Source of the DNA: Sphagnum compactum
Taxonomy: Eukaryota > Bryophyta > Sphagnopsida > Sphagnales
Length of the DNA: 64,000 nucleotides
NCBI GenBank assembly: GCA_965153455.1
Contig: OZ234494.1
Coordinates: 24,738,001-24,802,000, forward strand
Reading direction: 5' to 3'
The position numbers and the translations under genes are program-made. Below, in pieces: positions 1 through 10,144 of the stretch (positions within the stretch are counted from its first letter, which is position 1; each line of letters begins with the position of its first letter). The notes below the pieces were generated by a model, which saw only the letters and a list, made by a program, of their open reading frames with translations, did no database searches and had not been told where the DNA came from.

Positions 1-889
1 GACTGACCCATTGATTATAAATGACAGAATTTTTTTAAAATGAAAAACTCCTTATTATATTTACCTACTTTTCTTACACATGAAATGAATAGGGTTCTCA
101 ATGCATGCATGGCTCCTTCCTCTCTCCCCTTCCCTCCCAACTCCAAACTCCCAACCAGTTTTCTCTTCTCTAGCCTACTTGATTATTTGTGGTTTCTTGT
201 GGATGGCACCCAACTATGGGCTCCAACAGGATACATCTAAAATAGCACTTAAAAACCCCCTTCTCAATTCAAAAACACAACAAAGAGAAGAGTTAGTTTT
301 TTTTAGGGTTTGCCAGAAAAACCCCAGACACCACCTGAAAACAAAAAAAGAAAAAGCTTCCAAAAACCCCATTCATCATCATCATCATCATCACTGACTA
401 ATAGAGTTCCCCTTTTTTTTCTTTGAGGTTTTTCCTAATTGTTGTTGCAATGGAATGTGATTGCTAGTCTTCCTCTCTTCTCTTCTCTTCTCTCCTCTCC
501 TCTCCTCTCTCCTTAGTACCATAAAGAACAAAGCCCAAAGGCTGCCACTTGTTGGGTGGAAGGCTGCTGTTGCTGTTGTTGCAGCAGAGCAGAGCAGAGC
601 AGAACAGCCCTGCTCTCTTTCTGTCTGGGCTGACTGCTGATGAGAGATGCTCTACATGGGTGGAGGGTTGTTTTACTGGATTGGATAGTCCTTTACAATG
701 ATCCCACAGAGAGAGAGAGAGAGAGAGAGGAAAAAAAAAAAAAAGTTGGGAATTTTTTTTTTGGGTTTTTTTGGGTAAACTTGAAAAATATGATAAATCT
801 TTTGGAATAAATTTCCTCAAAAAATTTCCATATAAAAATTTTTTCCCAAAAAAAAAAAAACTAAAAAAAAAAACTAAATATAACAGAGC

Positions 890-927
<38 letters not shown>

Positions 928-1750
928 AGAACAAGAGTCTTAAGTGCTGGGTCAGCCTTGTTTGAGGAGAGGGAGAATAATGAATGAATGAATATTAGGG
1001 TAATTGTTGTTGTCTGGTGTCAATGCTTTATTACTGTCAACTTAAATGCTTTACTACTAAGGCAACATGTATACATATATAGATGTATGTATGTATGTAT
1101 GTATGTATATATTTGTGTGTATGTATGTATGTATGTATGCATGTATTTTAGTGCATACATGAATTACCTTACAATTTTTTTAATAAAATAAAATAAATAA
1201 ATGGTATTTTTCATTTTTCTTATGCAGCATTGTGTGCAAATCACCCTGAAAAAGATTTTAGTATTAGGCGAGTGACAAGTTTTTAGAAAAACCTCTGGAA
1301 ATTTTTGAAAAAATTTAATTGGTGAAAAAAAAAAAGTGTCTCAAAGCTATAAAAAATTGTGTCAAATTTTGAGAAAATTATATTCTATTGATTTACAATT
1401 GGGTATTTGTAAGTTCTATCCATACAATTTTTTTAAAAAAATTTAAAAGAAAAAGAGTAAATTCCATTGTATTCGAAAACTATCCTAATAATTTCATAGT
1501 GTGAACATTTTCTTATTCTCTTACTAAATAAATTGAAAGCACATACCCGTTTTCTTATCTCAATGTTGGGTATATGATGGGGATTAAATTACCCGCACCC
1601 TACTCATCTACCCAAAACTATAATGTTTTATACCCAGAGCCTAACCTGATGGGAAAAAGATGAGTTCTCATATACCCTTGCCCTCGGATATATCAAAAAC
1701 AATATACCCGTGCAACCTGGGAAAGAAGGGAAATTTGGGTGTGTGTTTTT
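1..1750. other. AT-rich region without a recognised gene; microsatellites
   Basis: No ORF here resembles a known protein. The stretch holds pyrimidine-rich and GC-richer text at about 100-700, including (CAT)n near 376-395 and TCTC tracts near 470-515. Microsatellites are (GA)n at 708-730, (AG)n at 891-923 and (ATGT)n at about 1084-1146. The 100-700 part could be the untranslated end of a gene lying outside the window, but no splice-consistent coding exon is visible. The remainder is AT-rich and featureless. Confidence 0.6.
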
Positions 1751-1756
1751 TTAATG

Positions 1757-2219
1757 TCGATGCAACATGCTCAACGAGTAGGATTTTACGGAGTGATTTC
1801 GTAATTTTTAGACCTAAGGTGTAAAAGATATTAGGTTTTGAGTAACTTTTATCATTGGAAATTCAATAAAAATTAAAAATTCAAATTCAATTAGTTCGGA
1901 AATGAGTTCACACTCAAGCCAACAACACATGAAACATATGTATGAATGGAGAGGGAGAGGGAGTGAATTTGAACACAAAAGAACACTTACCCAAATTGAG
2001 GCAAATTGAAGGCACACTTTTTGGTATTGATGGGAAGTGCTTCATGAGTAAGGATATTATGGAGTGATTTTTTTGTAATTTTTAGACCTAAGGTGCAAGA
2101 GATATTGAGTTTCAAATAATTTTGATCATTGGAAATTTGATAAAATTTCAAATTTCAAATTTAATTACTTGGGCAACAAAATCACACTCGAGCCAATGGC
2201 ACATGCCACACTAGGTGTG

Positions 2220-2256
<37 letters not shown>

Positions 2257-2518
2257 TTAACACAAAAAAACACTTATTGAATTGAGGCAAAAAATTGGGG
2301 CACACTTTTGGCATTGATGGAAAAAATGCTCAATGTGTAGGGTTTTATGGAGATGATTTCATTATGTTTAGACTTAAGGTGCAAGAGATATTTGAATTTT
2401 GAGTAAATTTTTTATTGGAAATTTAATAAAAATTCAAATTCAATGAGTTGGGTAATGCATTCATTCACACTTAGGCCGACAACACAAGCCAAAACACTAG
2501 TGTGTGTGAATGGAGAAG

Positions 2519-2554
<36 letters not shown>

Positions 2555-2600
2555 GTGGACGGAGAATTTTAACACAAAAAACACTTGCCTGAAATCTAGG
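1757..2600. repeat. Three diverged tandem copies of a ~270-290 bp unit, each ending in a GA tract
   Basis: Three successive blocks begin near 1757, 2032 and 2322. They share the same order of motifs: a 'gctcaa..gtagg' start, 'ttttagacctaaggtg', a block of the 'ggaaattcaataaaaattc' type, 'tcacactc.agccaacaacaca', 'gtgaatggaga' and then a GA-rich tract. In the second and third copies that tract is pure (GA)n, at 2224-2253 and 2521-2551; in the first it is only GAGGGAGAGGGAG. Copies look roughly 75-80% similar by eye. No protein is encoded. They are probably a tandemly duplicated segment of an old interspersed repeat. Confidence 0.7.
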
Positions 2601-2639
2601 CAAACCCACTCCCCTCAAATCCATGTTGTCAGACTAGTG

Positions 2640-2894
2640 GGTATTGGCAATTGCTACTAACTTTAAAATTAGGTCAACTATGTCCGTAGTCTTGTCCTCA
2701 TCCTCATCTCTCTCTCTCTCTCTCTCTCTCATTGCACTTGTGCACCAGTTGTGTTTTTAGCTAGATTTGTGCCACAAGAAATTGGGATTGGAGCTCTTAA
2801 CACCCTCTTTCTTTCTTTCTTCCTTCCTTTCCCATTGCTAAATCCAATGACTTCAAGGACTAGCATGGTCTTACAATTAGCCCATCAATTTGCC

Positions 2895-2959
<65 letters not shown>

Positions 2960-3280
2960 TATGGGACTCAACTCCATATGTACATAACTAAATTAGCAAC
3001 CATTGCCGAGTGAATCAATTCAAGCTCTTTTTACTAATCACCCAATTTGGGATTTGGATTGATGTCATGCAAGATATGATGATCACTACTCACTTGGTAA
3101 TAACTTAGATCAAAACTCTACAAAACAATTTCTTGGCTCAAATGGGACATTGGAATCAATCAACCCAAGAAGATTGAGCTCGCCTTGGATTTGGGTCGAG
3201 CCTATTTTGGAAAAAGCAAAACCTGCAAAAAGCAAAGCAAAGCAAAGCAAAGCAAAGCAAAGCAAATTGTGGGTACTTAG
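2640..3280. repeat. Non-coding stretch with compound microsatellites
   Basis: (TC)n lies at 2707-2730. A compound (TG)n-(AG)n tract runs from about 2897 to 2959. An (AGCAA)n run is at about 3231-3265. No gene was recognised between them. Confidence 0.7.
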
Positions 3281-3299
3281 GAAATTTTGTGGAGACTTG

Positions 3300-3660
3300 T
3301 TTTAGGTGTAGGGTAAAGCCCTATGGGTGGAGGAACATTCCCAAAATAAGGGGCCAAGTTGAGTCGGTACCCAAGTCTAGGCCCCCCACATTTTGGGAAT
3401 TTCCCCTTATGTGGGTGGGGTTCACACATCCTAAAGCATGGAGCAAAGGTTATCATGAACCTAAACCCACCTAATTCATGAGGCATAGGAGGGGGTGGGT
3501 TCTAATTTCTTACACCTACTCCTTAAGAGTCGGAGAGATCTTACACCTATAACTTACTATTTATTTATAGGTGTAAGATCCCTTTCACTCTTCTTAGAGT
3601 AGGTAAGTAGGCATAAGATCCCTCCTATTCTAAAGGAGTTGGTGTAATTCATTGTGGAGG
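3300..3660. repeat. Two adjacent foldback (inverted-repeat) segments
   Basis: The first foldback, about 3300-3450, pairs 'cattcccaaaataaggggcc' with a reverse-complement counterpart around 3380-3410, imperfectly. The second, about 3508-3655, has an inner hairpin with 16 bp perfect arms at 3537-3552 and 3565-3580 around a 12-base loop. Its outer arms are imperfect and contain 'cttacacctactcctt' on the left and 'aaggagttggtgtaa' on the right. Overlapping ORFs on both strands are a by-product of the symmetry. These resemble non-autonomous foldback or MITE relics. Confidence 0.6.
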
Positions 3661-4720
3661 TCATCCATATGGATGGTTTCAATGTGTAATTGCCAATTCC
3701 GATCATTTTAATGCCTATGAAATCAAAGAATAATACGTGATTAAAATATTGTGGAAGGTGTACAAAAGGTGTTGGGTTAAATGTCATTATGTTGCATCAT
3801 GGGTGATGAATGGTTTGGAAACAAGGGTGGGGATCAGCCCATTTTATTTTATTTTATTTTGGGTGTGAAAATTTGCACTTTTGTGAAACTTTTGATAGAT
3901 TACTCTAAAAAATACAATGATTTTTTGAAGAAAATTGCCAAAAAAAAATCTAAATTCTCAAAAAATCATCAGATTTTTATACACGGTTCAAATTGGTAGC
4001 CAAAAATATATGAGGACATTTAGATTTGTTCCTTTCATATTTTGTGAATAGTCAAATTTGGCTAAATCAGCTTACAGATGATCACCACCTTGGGTACATC
4101 ACAAATTTGAAAGAAGAAAAAACTCTGGTTTCACACTTAGGATTTTGACCAAAGAATTAATAAACTCACATGGTTTTTATTCCCAATAAGTAAAAGATTT
4201 AGGTGTTGTGTGTGTGGCTCACTGTAGTAACTTGGCAGCTTTGACACTAATTATATATTATTTGTAGAAATGTTGAAATTTTCTATATATATATATATAT
4301 ATATATCAAAGAAAAAAAATGGTGAAGGAAAAAATAAATAATCTCTTTGAATATTGATGATTTTTTTAAAAACATGGAATCTTCAAAATTAATTATTTAT
4401 TCAACACACAATTTGCGGTATTACGGTAGTCAGGGTGGACAAGAGACAAATTGGATCTGATATGAACATGTTAAACACCCAAAGTTAAAAATTGTTGACC
4501 TAATGGAGCAAAATGCCATAGACATGGTGGTTGTCCAAATGGGTTGGTGTTTAATTAGCTTAATTCCAAATATATTGAACACTTGACTAATTATGAATTT
4601 TTTTAGGTCTTTTTTTTAAAAAAATTTAATGTCTTAATTTTGTTTTTAAAAACTTGGGTTTCTTTCAGCAAAAATGTTTGTCACTTATGAAACAAGTAGC
4701 TCATCACATAATGGCTTTGC
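3661..4720. other. AT-rich intergenic DNA, nothing recognised
   Basis: No coding signal was found. An (AT)n microsatellite lies at about 4285-4306. Confidence 0.6.
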
Positions 4721-4724
4721 CCTT

Positions 4725-4866
4725 AACAAGTTCAAACTTCAAACAAAAAGTTTCCCTTATTGAATCTAGATCTAGAGCTTCTCATAAAGATATGTTCAAA
4801 CTTCAAGCTCAAAATTTCCCGTAATTTTGATCTAGGATCTAGATCTAGAGCTTCTCATCGAGATGT
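4725..4866. repeat. Tandem duplication of a ~70-85 bp segment
   Basis: The block containing 'ttcaaacttcaa', 'aatttccc' or 'gtttccc', and 'tctagatctagagcttctcat' appears twice in a row, about 4727-4797 and 4793-4866. The second copy carries an extra 'gatctag' repeat. It is non-coding. Confidence 0.6.
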
Positions 4867-5221
4867 ATACACTTGTATGGAACATACCCATCCCTCATAA
4901 GCACACATAATTCTCAAGATGTCACTCACACCTTGGGTCAAATTGAGCCAAAATATTATGCTCAAATCTTACACCGATGCACTATGTTTTTTTCTTATGT
5001 TGTTGTGTTTGTTATATGGTTAAAGATTCATCTTTGAGAAGTTTCAAAACGAGAATGCATCATCATATTGCGGATTGGTTATTGGGTTGAGCACTTGTGT
5101 TGTAACGACATCGAGAGCTTGATGCAACATTTGAATTTGTTGCTCTGGCTTTTGTTTAGTGGTTGTTGTTTGGTTTTAGAGTTTGTGATCTCTAAAATTC
5201 TTTGACTTTGATCTCTTCTAT

Positions 5222-5610
5222 TGCAGGAGGAGATTAGAAAAAACTTGAACCACCAAAGAATCAATTCTATTGCAGGAGGAGTTCAGAAAAAAACTTGAAT
5301 CATCAAAGAATCAAGTCTATTGCAGGAGGAGTTCAGAAAAAAACTTGAATCATCAAAGAATCAATTCTATTGCAGGAGGAGTTCAGAAAAAAACTTGAAT
5401 CATCAAAGAATCAATTCTATTGCAAGAGTTCAGAAAAAACTTGAATCATCGAAGAATCAAGTCTATTGCAAGAGTTCAGAAAAAAACTTGAATCATCAAA
5501 GAATCAAGTCTATTGCAAGAGTTCAGAAAAAACTTGAATCATCAAAGAATCAATTCGTTTGCAAGAGTTCAGAAAAAACTTGAATCATCGAAGAATCAAT
5601 CCAAAACAAA
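5222..5610. repeat. Minisatellite with ~46-50 bp unit, about eight copies
   Basis: The unit reads as 'ttctattgcaggaggagttc' followed by 'agaaaaaaacttgaatcatc' and 'aaagaatcaa'. It recurs about eight times. Early copies carry 'gcaggaggag' and later ones a shortened 'gcaagag', which drops the period from about 50 to 46 bp. ORFs across it are lysine, asparagine and serine rich and simply mirror the repeat, so no gene is called. Each early unit holds a splice-acceptor-like TTGCAG. Confidence 0.85.
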
Positions 5611-5734
5611 CCCCAAGAAACCCATCAAAGTTCAGAGGAAAAAAAGAAGGGAAAAAAAAAAAAAAAACAAGGCAAGAAGAAGAAGAAGAAGAAGATGATG
5701 AAGGAATGCAAGTCTAGAGAAACTTGAAAGAGGA

Positions 5735-6290
5735 GAGAGGATGACTCTTTTCAATATGATAATCATCCGTCCATCCATCTATGCTTCTTCAAATGGTGGG
5801 AAAAAGAGAAGAGAAAAAAACAAAAGGATGACTCTTTTTGTAATGACAATCATCCGTCCATCCATCTATGCATCTTCAAATGGCCGGAAGAAGATAAGAG
5901 AAAAAAGGATGAGTCTTTTCCTTATGACAATCATCCATCCATCCATCCATCTATGTATCTTCAGATGGCCGGAAGAAGAAGAGAAGAGTAAAGGAAAAAA
6001 AGGATGACTCTTTTCATTATGATAATCATCCGTCCATCCATCTACCTATGCATCTTTCAAATGGCCGGAAGAAGAGAAGAGAAGAGAAAAGAAAAGAAAA
6101 AGGATGACCTTGTTTCATTATGACAATCATCCATCCATCTATCTACCTATGCATCTTCAAATGGCCATTTGGAAGAAGAGAAGAGAAAAGGAAACAAAAA
6201 AGGATGACTCTTTTCATTATGACAATCATCCATCCATCTATGCATCTTCAAATGGCCATTTGGAAGAAGAGAAGAGAAAGAGAATAACAT
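5735..6290. repeat. Minisatellite with ~84-102 bp unit, six copies
   Basis: Units start at the 'ggatgactctttt' motif near 5739, 5826, 5908, 6002, 6102 and 6204. Each continues with 'atgacaatcatccatccatc', 'tatgcatcttcaaatggcc' and a purine-rich GAAGAAGAGAAGAG tail. Length differences come mostly from the (CCAT)n and (GAA)n parts. It is a different repeat from its neighbour at 5222-5610 and begins about 125 bp downstream of it. ORFs across it are a reflection of the repeat. Confidence 0.85.
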
Positions 6291-6682
6291 GGAAATACAT
6301 GCACACGGTTATCAAACCATGACCCGGTTATCAAACCAGTTATTAATAACCCACCAGCCGGTTATTGATTTTTATGACCAATTAGATTGATAACCACCGG
6401 GTATTGAAGTTTAAAAAATCTTTTTAACTTACTTGGATGAGTTTGATCATCATCCAAATACGTCATCAATCTTTTTTTAAATGATACAAAAAAATAAAAA
6501 TAGGTAAATCATTTATTATATATATTATATATATAACCGATTGGTCCCCAAAACCATTTCCAAAGAATAACCTACTTGCCAGTTATTTTTATTTTTATTT
6601 TTAAAAAAAGGCAATAACCGGCCCAAATAGACGTAGTTGATTCAGCCATGTGTTTTGTAAGAGTTTTGCCTTTTCTACATTA
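6291..6682. other. AT-rich DNA with GGTTATT/AACCGG-type dispersed repeat
   Basis: Text such as 'ggttatcaaaccagttat', 'ccggttattg' and 'taacttacttggatga' recurs in diverged form at about 9600-9850 and 14370-14740. This indicates a dispersed repeat family. No coding potential was seen. Confidence 0.45.
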
Positions 6683-7009
6683 TTAAGGCAAAAAAAGAAG
6701 AAATTATGGAAGTTACTCAAATATTTCACCATGCAAAAAATATAATCTTCAAAAAAAAAAATCCTCTAAAATAAAGAAACCAAATTCCTTCAAGATATTA
6801 TTATAACGCTATTATAATTAATCTCTCAAGTTTCAACACAAGCCAAAATAATCATATTTCAAAAAAATCCTCATATAATAAAAATAGACCTATTATTTAT
6901 TATTATTACCTAATAGGGGCCTATAAAAATCCCCTTAAGCTATTACTATACTCTATAATGAATCTAAACACAACAATATCCTTCCTTGCCTTCGTAGTAG
7001 GCAAGGGCC
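6683..7009 (-). repeat. ~310 bp interspersed repeat, copy A (inverted)
   Basis: Read on the minus strand this segment matches copies at 7355-7625 and 8666-8973. The order is 'ggccttgcctactac', 'aaggcaaggaaggatattgt', 'gagattcatta', 'tagcttaagggga', (AAT)n, 'aggtctatttttattatat', 'ttggcttgtgttgaaacttg', 'gaaggaatttggtttctttat' and 'ttgccttaa'. It encodes nothing. With copy B it forms a large inverted pair separated by about 345 bp. Confidence 0.8.
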
Positions 7010-7354
7010 AATAAATTAGGGTTAGGGACATATCGGTAGTCATGTTAGTATTTACATGGCCCAACCGTATATGTATACATATACATCTTTCTCAATACTT
7101 TTTGACCTCCAACAATCCCATTCATCAAACAATGAATTGCATGCATCAACAAGTTTGCTTACCTATCTCTCTGGGATTCTAACTAGCCTATTGTGCCCTT
7201 CTATGAGCACATTGTTATGGGTGATAAATTCCATTCTAAAAATGCAATCCATCCCCCCTAAGGTGGAAACCTGAGCTTGGGACATGATGCCCAAAACCAT
7301 AAATTTTTGGGAATTCTCTTGCCATTCTCTTGGTTGTTTGTTTGTTTGTTTGTT

Positions 7355-7625
7355 GGCCTTGCCTACTACTACCAAGAAGGCAACGATATTGTGTTGAGAT
7401 TCATTGAAGAGTATAGACGTAGCTTAAGGGATTTTTATAGGCCCCTACTAGGTAACAATAATAATAATAATAGGTCTATTTTTATTATATGAGGATTTTT
7501 TTGAAAGATGATAATTTTGGCTTGTGTCGAAACTTGAGATTAGTTATAGACTTATCATATCTTGAACGATTTTGGTTTCTTTTAGAGGATTTTTTTGAAG
7601 ATTAGATTTTTGCATGGTGAATTAT
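7355..7625 (+). repeat. ~310 bp interspersed repeat, copy B (right end truncated)
   Basis: Same element as copies A and C. It starts at 'ggccttgcctactactacc' and loses similarity near 'tttgcatggtgaattattta' about 7625, short of the 'tgccttaa' end seen in A and C. The (TTTG)n run at 7330-7355 abuts its left edge. Confidence 0.8.
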
Positions 7626-8111
7626 TTAAGTTTCAGAAATTTTTGAAATTTTTCATCAAATTTCTTTATTTTTTCAAATAACAAAAAAATTGTGAAGGAA
7701 AATATTGAATCTTCAAGAATATTTTACTTGTTAAAGTGGGAAAAAATAAATTAGATCACTTGATTATTCAACAGATATATGTCAAGGTACTATAATATAT
7801 AATATCCAATTGATTCCATGGTAAGGTTTAGGGTTTAGATTTAGGTTCGTAAACCCTAATATAAACCCTACTACTGCCCTTTTGATATTTCATTTTTGCA
7901 GACACCCATATATTAGAACACATGTGTATTACTCTATATACGTATTTGAAAAGGGACCAACATGGGTTGTAAGTTATTAGGGTTAATCAATTTGTGTTCC
8001 TCCCCAACCCCCCAATTTCTACTACTCATTTGAGTTGATAGTGCCCCAAAAATGTCTTTATGATTCGCATTATTGAGCAAAACGGTGATTGTATTTGCCC
8101 ACCCTAGTAAC

Positions 8112-8149
<38 letters not shown>

Positions 8150-8665
8150 ATAATTATTATCTTTTCACATAAAGAAATTGTATAAATTTCCTATGTGTAT
8201 TTGGAGGGCACCTTCTTTTATATGCATGAATATCTCTCCTAGAAAACATTAGGGATTCTAAATCCCAAAGGAAAAGCCAACCAAAATGGTATACCTTGAT
8301 GTTTATGGGTTAAGAGTGCAAAAGGATCTTGGGACCTAACTACATAGATCGGAACTTTGGAACTTGTGCATCATATATTCAAGTACCTTGGCCATTTCGA
8401 CACATTTCCATCAAATTAATTAGTTAATTAATTAATTAATTAATTTTGAAATTTTCATTTCAAATCAAATGAAATATTCTGAAATATTCACTATCATCCT
8501 TCACAATATATATTTGTTGAATTGAAATATTAAGTTTCTTTTAAAAATTCAACCATTTTTTGAAAATAATATAATTTAGTGTTGAATTGGCCAACGTACT
8601 CTAGGGTATATTTGTCAAAGGATTTGTACTTTGTTTTTGGTTCAGGAAATTGTGAGCTTTTTATC

Positions 8666-8973
8666 GGCCTTGCCTACTACTACCAAGAAGGCAAGAAGGA
8701 TATTGTGTTGAGATTCATTATAGAGTATAGTAATAGCTTAAGGGATTTTGGCCCCTACTAGGTAATAATAATAATAATAATAATAATAGGTCTATTTTTA
8801 TATGAAAGATGATAATTTTGGCTTGTGTTGAAACTTGAGATTAGTTACAATAGAAGTTATAATAATATCTTGAAGGATTTTGGTTTCTTTTAGAGGACTT
8901 TTTTTTCATGAAGATTATATATTTTGCATGGTGAAATATTTGAGTAACTTCCATAATTCTTCTTTTGCCTTAA
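8666..8973 (+). repeat. ~310 bp interspersed repeat, copy C
   Basis: A full-length direct copy, from 'ggccttgcctactactacc' to 'cttcttttgccttaa'. It includes a (TAA)n tract near 8764-8788. No target duplication was identified with confidence. The region between copies B and C (7626-8665) is AT-rich, with (AAT)n/(ATT)n at about 8107-8150 and (TTAA)n near 8417-8444. Confidence 0.8.
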
Positions 8974-10020
8974 GCCGGCCAATTTCTTTTACTTTTTTAA
9001 ATAAATTATATATATGCCAATAATAATTTTCTCAAAAATCAGCTGCTACTCACAATGCCGAAAGTTGTAAAAATTTGTTTGACATTACTAATTGATTGTA
9101 TATATCCCCTAAAGCTTGGTGGTGTGGTGCGCCCTAAGTAGTGCAAAAGAAATTTACTTGGCAATTTATTTTTCCTTGCCTCAAATTGTAGGAATTTCAG
9201 GATTTTTTTTTTAAAATTAATGTCAAAGTGAAAAAAATAAAATAAATTAAATTAATTTAATTTTCATCAAGAAGATGCAAGAATGGTAAAGGAATGGTAT
9301 TATGGTATTGCCCACATGCTCCCATCACACTTGATTGCATACCCGATAGGTAGGTACTTTGTACGTACCTACCCATGCTCTTAGGAAATTTTGCCATTTA
9401 AAAAACAAAAGAAATTGGAAACTTTTTTGGATTTTTTTGTTTTTCTAATGTAAATTTGACTAGTTTTGCAAGTTTTTTTGGTTAAAATTTTCCAAATTTT
9501 TGATATCAAAAAATGAAAATTTTAACAACTAATTAATTTGTTTTTAAAAACATTGATGTCTAGCAGATTTTTTTAAAGAAAAAATGAATGCATTTTTCAG
9601 ACCAGTGTTGGCTGGTTACTGATTTTTTTTCATAATTGATGGGTTGGTTTTTGAAATTTTTAATTAAAAAAAAAATTGGGTGTTGGTTTGGTTATCAATA
9701 TATACTTTAATAACCATCAGTTATGCATAAGGTAAGTTTATCAAATACCCAATTAATGGCCACCAACTAACATATTAGTTATACCTACCTGGATGATAAC
9801 CAGTAAAAATCATCCAAGTAAGTTAATAGATTTTGAAAATTCAATACCAATGAAAAAAAAAATTTAATAACTGGCAAAATGGATTGAAATATAAAATAGT
9901 GGGACACTTTTAGTAATGCGATTTCTATTAAATTGTTGTGAGCACACCCGAAGTTCAAAACCCTAATTTGTTTTTGGGTAGCCTAGAAGAGTAAAACATT
10001 TGGGCAAGGATGTGTGCTAT
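8974..10020. other. AT-rich intergenic DNA
   Basis: No gene was recognised. About 9600-9850 carries a diverged copy of the GGTTATT-type dispersed repeat also seen at 6291-6480. Confidence 0.5.
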
Positions 10021-10027
10021 TGGGCAC

Positions 10028-10144
10028 ATGATGGGAACCATAGGAACAAAACATATGGGAACCATAGGAACAAAACCATATGGGAACCATAGGAACAAAA
10101 CCATATGGGAACCATAGGAACAAAACCATATGGTTTTGTTCCTA
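10028..10144. repeat. ~25 bp tandem array closed by a perfect 30 bp palindrome
   Basis: The unit 'atgggaaccataggaacaaa' plus 'accat' repeats about four times. The last unit runs into its own reverse complement: 10115-10129 'taggaacaaaaccat' is followed directly by 10130-10144 'atggttttgttccta', a perfect 30 bp palindrome. The repetitive ORF on the minus strand is a by-product. Confidence 0.85.

Noticed and set aside
541-720. GC-richer stretch resembling a microRNA precursor around CTGCTCTCTTTCTGTCTG
   Set aside because: It recalls the complement of miR156, but no opposite arm that would form a stem is present, and the match is only partial.
5320-6322. Series of ORFs with repeated Lys/Asn/Ser and Ile/His peptides
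   Set aside because: The peptide repeats follow the minisatellite units exactly, with no start context, splice structure or known family.
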